Below are positions 42,473 to 55,081 of a stretch of 64,000 bases of DNA, piece after piece. How positions within the stretch are numbered: the stretch's first letter is position 1; each line of letters begins with the position of its first letter. Both the position numbers and the translations under genes were made by a program. The notes under the pieces are model-generated. The model saw only the letters and a list, made by a program, of their open reading frames with translations, did not search any database and had not been told where the DNA came from. The stretch lies in assembly GCA_047967505.1 (NCBI GenBank), contig CM106540.1; one strand, 5' to 3'. The DNA is from Dipteris shenzhenensis. Taxonomy: Eukaryota > Polypodiophyta > Polypodiopsida > Gleicheniales.

Positions 42473-43699
42473 TGTTAACCCTGTGGCAACAAGGGCCAGA
42501 AGTGCAGTCTAGGACAACAACGATGAGAGCATTGTATGTGTAGAGTAGCAGCAAAGCTCCGCTTGTAATATCTTGAGCGTGAAAGATGGTATGATGAATC
42601 TTAAAGGATGAGGATAGCCAAAATCCTCTCTAGAAAAGATCTACTCATACTTGCAAAATCAGGATCTAGAGAGAGAAATACTAAATATATAGAGAGAGAG
42701 AGAGAATTACTAAATATAGAGAGAGAGAGAAAGACTAAAAGCCTACACTTTTTGAGGTCCCCCCACTTTGTGTAGAGACCCAAAGTTCCCCCCACTTTGT
42801 GTAGAGACCCAAAAGTGGAGAGACTCTTGTATAAAAGGTCTCCTACAAAATAGGTCCCACCACGGAGGTACGTGCAGATTGTGTAGAGACCAACATGTAT
42901 ATATATCTCTCAGTGGAATGAAGCTCCCACTCTTTGGGGTTCAATGTTCAAGCTCACTATTGTGTTCACGTGATTGATCTCCATTGCATCCATGCTCCCT
43001 TGCAATATTGTGTTCTAGCATGCCCTTACCCTTGCACTCTCTAACCTTGTACTCCCTCCTCCTCCTCCTCCTTCCTCCTCCTCCTCGTCCCTCTTCCTCC
43101 TTCCTCCCTCCTCCTCCTCCTCCTCCTCCTCCCTCCCTCTCTCCCTCTTCCTCCTTCCTCACTCCTCCTCCTCCTCCTCCCTCTCCCTCCTCCTCCCTCT
43201 TCCTCCTTCCTCCCTCCTCCCTCCTCCCCTCTTCCTCCCTCATCCTCCTCCTCCCTCCTCCTCCCTCCGTGCTGCTCCCTCCTCCTCCTCCCCCTTCCTC
43301 CGTTGGCTCTCCTCATCAACCCTTACCCCTTGAATCTGCGAAGGAGACTAGCTCTCCACTCCTCAACCTTGGACTCCTCCTAAACCCTGCAGCCCTCTCT
43401 GAACCCTGGAACTCCTAGATAGTTCTCTTAACCTTGTCCCCTTTTGAACCCTGAAATCCCCTTCTAAACCCTTGAAATCCCGTGGAGGCGAGAGCCTCCA
43501 TCAATCATTATGATCAAGCTCTCTTTCTCACCCATGCGCGCATGAGATTTGCTTTCCACGCTTTAGCCTACACCTCTCATCGGAATACGACCCGAGGACC
43601 TATGTTACACTTGTTGACACAAATGCTACAATAAGCGATGACACGATTGTAGGTGACCAACACCCTTGGAACTTGCACTTGGGAGAAACAGTGACAACA
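42473..43699 (+). repeat. left LTR of the giant element
   Basis: 1,227 bp ending GACAACA. It includes about 330 bp (42,600-42,925) absent from the right LTR. This part carries GTATAAAAGG (about 42,829), GA-repeats and two tandem copies of a 30-bp unit with CCCCACTTTGTGTAGAGACC. A (TCC)n/(CTC)n tract fills about 43,048-43,305. Confidence 0.75.
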
Positions 43700-43701
43700 T
43701 T

Positions 43702-43720
43702 TTGGTGCCGCTGTCGGGAA
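43702..43720 (+). other. primer binding site, non-Met type
   Basis: TTGGTGCCGCTGTCGGGAA, just after the LTR end, has the form used by Tat/Athila-type plant Ty3 elements (TGGCGCCGTTGCCGGGGA-like). The exact tRNA was not determined. Confidence 0.6.
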
Positions 43721-44059
43721 GGTTAGCGCCTGATGTGAAAGCGGAGCTGTGTTTGATGTGTGAAAAAGAACCTACTCCGAAAAACCATTCAAGACACATC
43801 CCTCAAGGCAAAGGATTGAAAAAATGCTTCCAAGTGGTGCAAGGATAATGTTGCCATACATAATCACATTAATATATTTAACACCCAAAATTAACCCTTA
43901 ATCCGTCGCATCCTATAAAAGCAACACCAACCCCCTCTCACTTCTCTCCCCACACTTTTCCAAGCTACTTCCATCTCCAAATTCCGTTGAGCCTCCATAT
44001 TTTCCAGCTATCTCTATTTTCCGTCATCCAACTCTATTGTGGCATGGAGTTTGATCCTG
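43721..44059 (+). other. leader fragment of the giant element
   Basis: A short frame (43,720-43,848) reads LAPDVKAELCLMCEKEPTPK and KGLKKCFQVV, which weakly recalls a C2-x-H zinc-finger spacing. It is too short to assign. CCTATAAAAGC occurs at about 43,912. Confidence 0.3.
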
Positions 44060-47000
44060 CTTCAGTAGTAATCTTTCATTTAAGTGCACCATTTCCTTGT
44101 TGAGATCATCACAAGTGACTTGCATTTGGGAGAGGGATAACTGAAACTCTTCCTTTCAGTTCAAGGCATCACATAGCTATAGGTGTTCTTCTTGGAGAGA
44201 AACTGTGGCTTGTAGGGCATCCTTTCTACTTTCTACCAGAGCATTTTGTGCAAGGAGCTGTTGTTGCATTTGTTCTGCCATGCTTTACTTGAGCTTATGA
44301 ATTTCAGTCTTGGTACTCTGCAACTTGGTTTGGAGTGAAGGGAGCATCTGTCTTTCCATTTCTCTTTCCTGCTCATCTGACGCCGTGGTCGCAAATAATT
44401 GTGACCATTGTTGTCACTGTTGACTGTGATGATGTATGATCTAGAATGTGCTATGCTCTTGCTTGTATTGGACATACAATTGACTCCCATGTCCCCATGT
44501 GGAATTTTGATCTATTCCTTGAACAACAGTCTCTTGTATGGTGCTACTGAAGACATTTGGGGGTTGTGACTCTAGAGGCGTGGAGTCATCAACATTGGTG
44601 ACTTGTTATTCTTGAAGAGGCATGCTGTTTGGCTCACTTACAATGTCATTATGTGGCATGGTCTCCTCTTGGATTTCCATGCTCAAGTGCTTCTATTGCG
44701 GTAGCAATACTGAACTGAGTTGGAGGATTCCTTGGTAGAGTTTCACATTGTCATTCTCTCGAATTTGTTTGGATTGCCGCCCATCCATGTTATCCGCATT
44801 GAGAGTAGGTGGAGGCTCTAATTTCCATTCTGGCGATAATATCAATGTTTGAAAGTCCTCTATATCTTGTGTTGAGAGACGTGTAGAGTTTTCCTCGTGC
44901 TCTGTTGTTGCAAACCCAATTATAATGGCCAATAGATGGGCAATGTAGCTTTTGCCATTCTGTGTAGTGGATACATAATTGGTTAGCAGCAAGGATATGT
45001 GTTGAGCCCAGTCTTGTAGTTTTGCTCTACAAAGGAGTGTAAGAGATTTTATTGAGATATAATTTTTTCTCACTCCTGTATGATTGAAAATGTCAGCCAA
45101 AAACTTAGGTGCCTCTTTGCATATGGGATCTAGAATCATATCATGGTGTATTCCCCCACTTTGTGACTTTGTGTTAGGTGGGAATAAATCTTGAATCTTA
45201 GAGAATCTTGCATCCAAATGTTTCTTTGGATATTCTTCTTGTGCCTCTGGAAATGAGAAAGCTTTCTGCATAGTGGATCTACTGAGGTAGATCTATAAGG
45301 GCTTTTCTTTATATGTTACTGTGCAATACTTATCTTTCTCCAACTCTTTGCTTTTATATGATGTTATGAATTGACAAATGTATTCTGTCATAGCAGATGT
45401 TGGTAAGAAGGATGTTAGCTTCTCAAAAAGACTTCCTAGACCCTTTGACTGCAAGAAGTTATATGCATTGGGTGACATTGCAAACGTTGAGACTCGTGGC
45501 CATACAAGCTATATTCTTTCATATGTTGCTAGCTCTTTGTTGGTTCAAGGTGTTCTGCACCTGTATCCTACATAGTCAATTGCTCTGCCTCGATTTCTCC
45601 TAACTCTAGGGTCCTTAGGTTCTATGGCATATCTTCTTGGTATGTTGCATTTATTTGCTCATCAATATCACTGTCCAAAACCACTAGCCGTGGTCGTTTT
45701 GGTGCTAACCTCTGGGTGGGTTATTTTGGACCTTGTCAGGTTGGTGATTTGAGGAGGGTTGTTGAGGTTGAGGTTTGGGCTATTTGGCATGGTGTTGCTT
45801 TGTCAATGGTGTTGTAGGCCTTTTTCCCATCTTATTGAACTGTCTTCACCCTGGCATTTCACACATGAATCAAGTCCCAGTTTGACAGTGCCAATATAGT
45901 GCCATGTGTTAAGAGTATCTATTTCTTTTGTGAGTGGCTAATGCATTTTACTCTTTTTGTGATGAGGGTGCCGTGTGTGTGGATCAAAGCAAGTATCTCT
46001 TGGGGCTTTTATTCATGCATTTTATTCGTGGTGCTCGAAATGTGTGGGTGTGTTGTCCATGACTAGTGAGGTGGGCATTCCTTCTATATGCTTAATTTGC
46101 TAAGGGAATCATAGGGCAGCTAGGACTTAGTCATCACCTCTGAGCTCTAAGTTGAAATCGATTGAAACTACCTATATGTGTGAAGTCATACATATGCTAG
46201 TGAGTGATCGTGATACAATTGTAGTCCTAACTATGGAAGACTTGGGGCCCACAAATCTTCATTATTGTCAAGGATGGCTTGCATGTTGATGTAGTAGTGC
46301 TTCAGTCAGCTCCCGTTTATTGTTGCTGTGAACTAGACTCCATCTAGTGTTTCTAGCAGCATAGCTTCGAATGGGTTCATTCTTTTGACTCTATAAGGTC
46401 CTTGACTTAGAAATTTGAGCTTGCCCTTATGGACTTTGGTATTGTATAGCAAAGCCATGTCACCTTTCTTGATGCCTTTGTCTTTGAGGTTTCTATCAAA
46501 CCATGCCTTCCTTCTTCGTTTTTCTATTGTCATGGCATTGTAGGCAACTCATCTGGTGTCTGTATGCTTCTCTAAGTAGAGTCTTTCTTTAAGTGATGCA
46601 TGATCTCCCAAATCTTCATTATTGTCAAGGAGGGCTTACATGTTGATGTAGTAGCGCTTCAGTCAGAGCTCTCGTTTATTGTTGTTGTGAATTGGACTCC
46701 ATCTTGTGTTTCTAGCAGCACAGCTCCGATTGGGTTCATTTTTTTCACTCTATAAGGTCCTTGACTTAGAAATTTGAGCTTGCCCTTATGGACTTTGGTA
46801 TTGTACAGCAAAACCATGTCACCTTTCTTGATGTCTTTGTCTTTGAGGTTTCTGTCAAACCATGTCTTCCTTCTTCGTTTTTCTATTGTCATGGCATTGT
46901 AGGCAACTCATTTGGCATCTATATGCTTCTCTAAGTAGAGTCTTTCTTTCAGTGATGCATGATCTCCCATATGTTCTTGTATTACTATGCATAGGCTGGG

Positions 47001-47175
47001 TATTACAAATTCTAGTGGAACCGTCGTACGCCAATTGAAAAGGTGTGTTTCCCGTACTGACCTTGAGTGTGGTTCGGTATGCCCATAAGGCTACATTTAG
47101 TTTCTCCGCCCAATCAGAACGCTTTGGTTCTACTACCTTAGCGAGGACAATGCATAATATTTTGGTGGTGAGACA
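44060..47175 (-). repeat. inverted copy of the element's integrase-3' region (left arm)
   Basis: Read on the minus strand it parallels 57,215-59,965. From 47,175 down come the integrase tail (PKRSDWAEKLNVALWAYRTT-like), the end-of-pol module MTIEKRRRKAWFDRNLKDKG twice, the non-coding link, then 3' ORF segments MSPNAYNFLQSKGLGSLFEK (45,478) and MQKAFSFPEAQEEYPKKHLD (45,271-44,693), and the start of the coiled-coil part. The 3' ORF is better preserved here than in the plus-strand arm. Confidence 0.85.
46253..46966 (-). repeat. 357-bp tandem duplication inside the left arm
   Basis: AAATCTTCATTATTGTCAAG begins at 46,253 and 46,610. Each unit contains the complete end-of-pol module (minus-strand ORFs ending at 46,333 and 46,659). 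The corresponding plus-strand region near 57,500-57,790 has one copy. Confidence 0.88.
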
Positions 47176-47930
47176 GGCTTCATTCCATTGAGTTACTCTA
47201 ACTGATTTAGTTCAAATAACTTAAGTAATTGGTCCTAACTAGTTGTAGTTAGTTGGCTCTTCAAACTAAAGGCTATACACACCACCCTTAAGGTCAAAGA
47301 TCCCCCCAAGGCCTAATTTTGCCCTTAATTCAACTTTTGGAGATCGTAACTCATCCGTTTGGACCCAAACTGAACCCCGATTGAAGTGCCATTTCACACA
47401 TGAAAACACCATGCTATGGGGCATTTTTCTAGCCATTTTGTACCATTTTGGCATCCTTAGCACTCGCTAATTTGCACCCCCATCTGTGTCCCCTTTTTGC
47501 ACTATTTCACTCCTAAGTTTCCACTGTGACCTCCGATTGACACTTCGTCTATACCGCCACGTTCATCCACTCACGTGGTACAATCCTAGGCACATTCTTA
47601 ACATGGTGGTCCCTACTACACTAATGCATCTCTAACGCCCCTAACATTTTTACCCCTTTTTTGGGGGCCCGTATCTTGGCCATTTGAAGACCAAACTGCA
47701 CCTAGTCTGACGCCGCCAAGATTCACACATGTGAAGTCCAATCTCCAATTATAATTTTCAAGTTTTTTTACCATCATTTTTAGTCTCAGTAGTAGCCATT
47801 ACATAGGCACTGATTTTGACCTGTCGATTGCATTATTTTTGCCATTTTTTGGCTATGAAGGTTGAAGTCAATTGTGAATTTCAAAGTCAAATGCACTCAC
47901 TTGATAGATACAATAAAGCATTGTGTATGT
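47176..47930. other. leader of the giant element, no gene recognised
   Basis: Non-coding in appearance between the inverted arm and gag. Open frames here lack domains. Confidence 0.5.
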
Positions 47931-47931
47931 A

Positions 47932-49470
47932 CCTCGAATCTGGACGAAGACTAGCACTTGCATACTTTCGTGAGTTTTCTTCAGCCCTCGATGCTCTCCA
48001 TTAATTCAACCTCTCACTATCGACAAGCAGCATGGAGGACCTAAGGGTTGAAGAAGAATTAGATAACGACGATCTGCATCCTATAGATTACTTTGGTCAA
48101 CAACACAACCACAACAACAATAAGAACAATGGCAGAAGACACTTTGGGAAATTGGAAATGCCAAAGTACAATGGACGAGGGGATCCCGTCAGGTTCCTTC
48201 AACTCTTTGATGCAGCATGTTGTACAGGAGGTGATCAAGCAAATGAAACCAAAGCCACCTGGATTCCAATGGCCCTAACCAATGAGGTCTTGTAATGGTA
48301 CATTGACCTTTTCATAGAAGAAAGAGCCACATGGTCACTGCTATCTGAGCAGTTCAGAAGAAGCTTCCAAACAGAAAGGCTGCAAGATGACCCGGCATTA
48401 CAACTAGGCAATATAGCAATATGCAAGAAAGAAAAGGTCAGAACATACTTAGGATGAATGAAAAGATTATTAGCAAAGTATGTTCCTTGTCCAGACGACA
48501 GTACCTCATAGCATGGTTTGTCTCTCGACTGAAAAAATCCATTCGCAAGGACATGAAAAAAGTCAGCAGCTATGCACATTTCAGCTATGCTCATGAAGCT
48601 GCAATTGACATTGAGGACGGCATGATTGATTGTGATAGCGATAGTGATGGCTATAAATCAAGTCATCACAAAAAGAAATCTTCAAAGAAGGGAAGCACTT
48701 CCAACAAGGACCGCACCACCGAGGACATAGTGGAAGCCATGGCCCTAAGAGTAAAACATGAAATGATGCAGGCCATCGAGCAAAAGATGCACATCTCTCA
48801 GCCACCATAGTATCCATGAAGAGAAAATGTTTAGTGCCCACACTTTATGGCCAACCATACAGCCAATGAATGCCTAATCTTAAGTAACAGACTAAACCCA
48901 CCAGAAGTGGCTCAGCCCCCACAGTTATGGTGTCCCATTTGCAATGTTGTAGGGCATGCTGTAAATATCTGTTTCTATAATATGAGGGTAGCACAACCTC
49001 GGCCCCAACTATACCAATAGTTGCCAATCCCAGTGTATAGGAAACTAGCACTAGCACCTAATGGACAAGTGCCATGTCTCAACCCCCTCCTGATGAGGAC
49101 ACAAGTGCCCCAACTATTGAGGAATCCCAATTCTCCACAATATCCTCGAGCTCCCAATCTTACTCTAGTACTACATGGATGGTGTTGAAGGGCTTATTCC
49201 AGTGTATGCTAATCAAGTAAGGCCCACCACATATCAAACACCCATCAAGTGTTTTGGTTGTGGAAAAAACCATCGCATAGCGGAATGCCCCCACAAGGGT
49301 AATCCCATTACATTCCAACTTGTGTGCAGGGAATGCGGAGTTGGGCATGCCTGCATGGACTGCCCACTAGGAACAAAGCCTCAACCAACCACTGAAGTAA
49401 AACTTGATGTACCCTTTGGGATGATAAATGTGGAAAATCGCAACGTGGCAACACAAAGTGTGGCATCATA
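47932..49470 (+). pseudogene. giant element gag, copy 1
   Basis: Starts MYLESGRRLALAYFREF (47,932), then MEDLRVEEELDNDD (48,032). The Gag core has RFLQLFDAACCTGGDQANET, WSLLSEQFRRSFQTERL-like and WFVSRLKKSIRKDMKKVSSY. Two later zinc knuckles are readable: CPICNVVGHAVNIC (canonical spacing, about 48,931) and CFGCGKNHRIAEC (x3 spacing, about 49,249), followed by CRECGVGHACMDC (about 49,327). The first knuckle has Phe in place of its second Cys and a stop beside it. Several stops and shifts break the frame. Confidence 0.8.
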
Positions 49471-51519
49471 GCTCGTCTTGATCATAACAAGACAACAGAA
49501 AGAAGCGGGAAGGAAAAAACTCCTTTCCACTCAGAAAGCAAAAATCCCTGTGGCAAAACAAGCCATGCCAATCCCACAACTCAGTGAGACCATGCCTAGC
49601 ACATCTATAGAAAGTGCCACCCAAGAAGCTAAGGAAGTATACCCCAATGCTGAAATTGAGAAGGCTCATTATCAAGCCTTGAAGCAATGGGTACAATAAT
49701 AGCAAAAAAATTTTGAGATAAACTGGATGGTAGCAGTAGAGGTCTGAGCACCGTCATCACCTAGCATTGACATAGTGATTGATCTTAACAACTTCCAAAG
49801 GGTAATGGAGCAACAAGAAAAACATTCGCAATTGGATGGTACCACACTAGCAAGCTTTATAAGCTACCCCATCATGATGTCTATTGGGACCTTACTAAGA
49901 AATTGCCCTACAATGTGGGAGAGCTTCAAGGGATGGATAGAATCTTCACAATACTTGCCCAAACTTGAAGATGAAGAAAAGGTTATTGCAGTAAAATTTG
50001 ATGCTAGGGATGACATAAAAAATGTAACCATCCCACTAGAGCATAAAGCCTTTGGCTAATACCCTGCAATAGCGGATGGTGGAGCGAGAGTAAAAAATCC
50101 AGCAAGAGAGCTATATGAAGAATGGGGCCTACCTCTGATGCAGAAGGCCACATTCAACATTCGCCTAGCTGACCACACTAAAATGAAGCCATTGGGTATC
50201 ATTAACAATGTGCCAACAAAAATTGCTGGAGTCAGGTTCACTCTCCAGTTTACTATCTTGGATCTTCCCAAGGGAGCCACAACATACCAGATATTGTTGG
50301 GAAGACCATGGCTTTGGGAAGCTTCGGTACTCCATGATTGGGGCACTAATAGAATCACAATCCGAAATAGAGAAACTGCTGTCAAGATAAATTTGGGAAC
50401 AGGGGAAATCAAACCCATTATTCTTAGAAAGGTTGAAGACACTTCCTCCACTACAGCCACCAGCCATGCATCCCCTGTACGTACCAATGTACTAAAACCC
50501 ATAGAAGGGGATACACAAAGTGAAATCAATAAATGGATACATGCATTGGCTACAATATAGATAACTGTAAAACAACACATCCAATGTTGCCAGATGTGGA
50601 TGCCCAAATGATCCAACTAGAAGAGCACCAATCTGGGATGATGAATCAGAAGGAGTGGAAATGCCAGTCTTCATGGCAAGCGTTGAGTGGGACAATGACC
50701 CTGAAGAGGCCATAAAAGAAGGTTATAGTGCAGACTTTGATTGGGATCTAGAAACAGAAGATGATAATGCCACCTTGGAGGGCCAAGTATTCGACAATGA
50801 CTTGGCAATCCTGCAAGGACTCATGGCCATAGTATACCCAAAGATAGACCCTTCAGCACTAGCCAATAGCAATCAGTATAGGAAAAAGAAGGAGGGTATG
50901 CAATGCCAAAAGGCCAAGATAGAGCACTTAATGAATTCGAAAGAATGCAGACCAGAGTGGTGGAATTGTATTTGACTAAGCCCACAAAAGCACCTGAGTC
51001 CCCAAATTTTGAATGGGATCCTAAAGGTCTTGAAGGTGCTTGTATGGCCGAAGAACTGCTCCTTGGGAGTGAGACTCCTATTGAAAATCCATCACTAGTC
51101 TCACAAAGCAAAAAACTTTGAAAGTTCAAACCCAATGTGAGAATGAATAGTGATTGGTGAATACTAACAATAATGAAGAGCAAGGAAACACATCTGAATT
51201 GGACCAAACATCTTCCCCCAGATCCACTAGAGCTAGCAACCAAGCAAGCACCTCAAAGTGCCAAGAAGGCCTAAGGGAAGTTCCCAATTACTTCAAAAAC
51301 TACACCAAGGGAGAAACAATAATAGCAATGCCTAGGCCAGCAGTCAGGGAATTAGAGCTCACAGAAATAGAGAATATTGATGATACCCGAGTTTCTGAAG
51401 GACCAAACAAGACAAGGACACTGAATCTTGCCTTGGACGGAGAGGAAGAAAAGCCTGTATACATCAGCGAACAGCTCACTCTAGAAGAAGAAAAAGAATT
51501 AAAAGCAATGCTAATGGAA
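47981..51519 (+). repeat. tandem duplication, copy 1 (gag-protease)
   Basis: A 3,539-bp unit starting CAGCCCTCGATGCTCT. It ends in the middle of a conserved frame (EEEKELKAMLME) exactly where copy 2 begins. Confidence 0.9.
49478..51519 (+). pseudogene. giant element protease region, copy 1
   Basis: A linker with ALKQWVQ and TMWESFKGWIESSQYLPKLE leads into an aspartic protease. The active site reads ADGGA (50,071-50,085) and the later conserved strand is YQILLGRPWLWEASVLHDWG. The acidic linker 50,655-51,519 ends LTLEEEKELKAMLME. A stop lies just before the active site (FG-stop-YPAIA). Confidence 0.75.
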
Positions 51520-51520
51520 T

Positions 51521-53060
51521 CAGCCCTCGATGCTCTTCAAGAATTCAATTTCTCACCATTGACAAGCAGCATGGAGGAAATAACAATTGAAGAAGCACTA
51601 AGTAGTGATGATCAAAATCCTTTAGAACACCTTAAAGAACAACGCAACCGCAACAACAACAATAGCAAATGACACTTTGGTAAATTGGAAATGCTAAAGT
51701 ACAATGAATGAGGGGACCCCCAAGTTCCTTCAACTCTTTGACGCAGCATGTTGTGCTGGAGGCGATGAGTCAAATGAAACCAAAGCTGCTTGGTTCTCGA
51801 TGGCCCTAACCGATGAGGCTTTGGAATGGTACCTCGACCTTCTCGTAGAAGAAAGAGCCACATGGGCATTGCTATCTGACCAGTTCAGAAGAAGATTCCA
51901 AACAGAAAGACTGCAAGATGACCCCGCATTACAATTAGGAAATATAGATATGTGCAAGAAAGAAAAGGTCAAAAGATACTTGGGAAGAATGAAAAGATTA
52001 ATAGCAAAGTGTGATCCCCGTCCAAACGACAAGTACCTCATAGCATGGTTCATCTCTGGTCTGAAGAAATCCATTCGCAAGGACATGAAAAAATTCAGCA
52101 GCTTTGCACATTTTAGCGATGCTCATGAAGCTGCAATTGACATTGAGGATGGCATGACCGATTCTGACAGCGACAGTGATGGCTATAAATCAAGTTAATG
52201 CGATAAGAAATCTTCAAAGAAGGGAAGCACTTCCCACAAAGATTGCACCATTGAGGATAGAGTGGAAGCCATGGCCCTAAGAGTAAAATATGAAATGATG
52301 CAGGCCATCGAGCAAAAGTTGCATCTCTCTCAACCACCATAGTTCCCACGGAGAGAAAATGTTTGGTGCCCACATTGTATGGCCAACCATACAGCCAATG
52401 AATGCCCAATCTTAAGGAACATACTAAACCCACGAGAAGTGGCTCAGCCCCCATGGTTATGGTGCCCCATTTGCAATGGTGCAGGGCATGATGTAATACT
52501 TGTTTCTATAATATGAGGGTAGCACAACCTTGGCCACAACAATACCAACAGCCGCCAATCCCAGTGTACAGACAACCACAGCACTGGCACCTAATGCATA
52601 AGTTCCATGTCTCAACCCACTCCCAGTGAGAACACAAGTGCCTCAACTAATGATGAATCCCAATCCTCTACAATACCCACGGGCTCCCAATCTCGCTCCA
52701 ATAGTTCAGGTGAAACAACTCCAACCTGAAGAGCTGGAACCTCACTATGAATATGAAACATAATACCCTACCTATGTACTACATGGATGGTGTTGAAGGA
52801 CTAATCCCGGTGTATGCAAATCAAGTAAGGCCCACCACATATCGAACACCCATCAAGTGTTTTGGTTGTGGAGAAAAACCACCGCATAGCAGAATGCCCA
52901 CACAAGGGTAACCCCATTTCATTCCAATTAGTGTGCAGGGAATGCGGAGTTGGGCATGCTTGCATGGATTGCCCACTAAGAACAAAGCCTCAACCAAGCA
53001 CGGAAGTAAAACCTGAGGTACCCCTGGGGATGATAAGTGTGAAAAATCACAGTGTGGCAT
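51521..53060 (+). pseudogene. giant element gag, copy 2
   Basis: The better preserved gag. The core frame (51,704-52,198) has ALEWYLDLLVEERATWALLS, FRRRFQTERLQDDPALQLGN and KYLIAWFISGLKKSIRKDMK. Zinc knuckles: CPHCMANHTANEC (about 52,359), CPICNGAGHDV with its last Cys lost (about 52,464), CFGCGE-x-HRIAEC with a frameshift (about 52,858) and CRECGVGHACMDC (about 52,934). Three of the four use C-x2-C-x3-H-x4-C spacing. Gag would package the element RNA. Confidence 0.8.
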
Positions 53061-53067
53061 CACAGTC

Positions 53068-53165
53068 GGTATTATTTTTCATGTGGCCCTTCTTGCCACA
53101 ATGGTAACACTCAATGTTCCGTGCCTTGGATTTGCTATGAGACTTCCCTCTTTCTTGGGACAACA
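53068..53165 (-). mobile_element. captured Copia Gag zinc-knuckle fragment
   Basis: About 98 bp replaces the matching segment of copy 1 (about 49,470-49,585). On the minus strand it reads LSQERGKSHSKSKARNIECY and HCGKKGHMKN, the hallmark basic stretch plus CCHC knuckle of Copia Gag. It matches neither Copia element in this window closely. Confidence 0.75.
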
Positions 53166-55081
53166 TAGTGAGACCATGCCTAGCACATCCACGGAAAGTG
53201 CCACCCAAGGAGCCAAGGAAGCATACCCCAATGTTGAAACTAAAAAGACGCGCTACCAAGCCTTGAAGCAATGGGTTCAACAAGAACAAGAAAAATTTGA
53301 GGTAGACAGAATGGCAGTAGCAAAGGTCAGAGCACCATCAACACCCAGCATTAACACGATGATTGATCCCAACAAATTCCAAGAGGTAATAGAGCAACAT
53401 GCAAAGCATCCCCAATTGGATGGCATTGCACTAGCAAGCTTGATAAGCTACCCCGTCACAATGTCAATTGGGACCTTACTAAGAAATTTCCCTACAATGT
53501 GGGAAAGTTTCAAGGGATGGATCGAATCTTCTCAATACTTCCCCCCACCTGAAGAAGAGGAAAAGGTAATTTTAGTAAAATTCGGTGCTAGGGATGACAT
53601 AAAAAAATGTAACCATCCCATTGGAGCATGAAGACTTTGGTCAATACCCGGCAATAGTGGACGATAGAGCCGGAGTAAACATTCTGGCAAGAGAGCTCTA
53701 TTAAGAATGGGGCCTACCTCCAATGCAGAAGGCCACATTTAACATCCTCCTATCTAAGCATACGAAAATGAAGCCATTGGGTATCGTTGACAATGTGTCA
53801 ACAAAAATTGCTGGAGTAAGATTCATGCTCCAATTCACTATCTTGGATCTTCCCAAGGGTGCCATAGCATACCAGATATTGTTGGGAAGACCATGGCTTC
53901 GGGAAGCGTCAGTACTCCATGATTGGGGCACCGATAGGATCACTATCCAAAATAGAGAAACCGCTATCAAGATAAATCTGGGAACAGGGGAAATCAAACC
54001 CACTATTCCTAGAAATGTTGAAGAAACTTCTTCCACTACAGCCACCATCTCCTGTATCTACCAATGCACTAAAGGCCATATAAGGGGATACATAAAGTGA
54101 CATCAATAATTGGATATAGACATTGGCTACAATAGATAATTGTAAAACAACACAACTAATGTTGCCAGATGTGGATGCCCAAATGATACAACTAGAAGCA
54201 CCAATCTAGGACGATGAATCAAAAATAGTGGAAATGCCAGTCTTCATGATAGGCATCGAATGGGACAGTTCCCTGAAGAGTCCATAATAGAAGGCTATGG
54301 TGCTGAAATAGAGTGGGATACGGAAACAGAAACTGATAATGCAAGCTTGGAAGGCCAAGTATTTGACAATGACTTGGCAATCCTATAGGCACTCATGGCC
54401 ATTGAATACCCCAAGATTGACCCTCTAGCATAATCCAATAGCAATCAGTCTAGGAAAAAAAGGGAGGGTGTTGAATGCCAAAAGGCCAAGATAGAACACT
54501 TCAACAAATTTGAAAGAATGCAGACCAGAGTGGTAGAATTGTACTTAACTAAGCCCACAAAAGCACCTGAGTCCCCAAATTTTAAATGGGGTCCTAAAGG
54601 GCTTGAAGGTGTTTATATGGCCGAAGAACCACTCCTTGGGAGTGCGACTCCTATTGAAAATCCATCATTGGTCTCACAAAACAAAAAGCTTAGAAAATTC
54701 AAACCCAATGTGAGAATGAAGAGTGAAATGATGAATAGTAACAAAAAACAAGAACAAGGGAACACATGAATTGGACCAAATATATTCCAGTGGAGCTAGC
54801 AGCCAAGCAAGCACCTCAAAGTGCCATGAAGGCCTAAGGGAAGTTCCTGATTACTTCAAAAACTACACTAGAGGAGAAGAAACAATAGCAATGCCTAGGC
54901 CAGTTAGGGAATCAGAGCTCAAAGAAACAGAGAATATTGAGGATACCCCAGTTTATGAAGGACCAGCCAAGAGAAGGAAACTGAATCTTGCCTTGGATGG
55001 CAGAGAAGAAGAAAAGCCTGTATACATCGATGAACAACTCACTCTAGAAGAAGAAAAAGAATTGAAAGCATTGCTAATGGA
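53166..55081 (+). pseudogene. giant element protease region, copy 2
   Basis: TMWESFKGWIESSQYFPPPE is followed by the protease. The active site is VDDRAG (53,659-53,676), where copy 1 has ADGGA, so the glycines after the catalytic Asp are lost. YQILLGRPWLREASVLHDWG follows. The linker frame from 54,771 leads without a stop into RT. Confidence 0.78.

Larger units (their letters stand above)
51520..55081 (+). repeat. tandem duplication, copy 2 (gag-protease)
   Basis: About 3.56 kb matching copy 1 throughout, apart from the replaced segment at 53,068-53,165. Its end continues into RT. Confidence 0.9.

Noticed and set aside
42941-43418. Glu/Gly- or Ser/Pro-rich ORFs (also 62,570-62,956)
   Set aside because: Translations of the (TCC)n microsatellite in the LTRs.
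43666-43848. Possible BED-type zinc finger (CLMCEKEPTPKNHSRHI)
   Set aside because: Cys/His spacing fits poorly and the frame is only about 45 codons; kept only as a remark in the leader entry.
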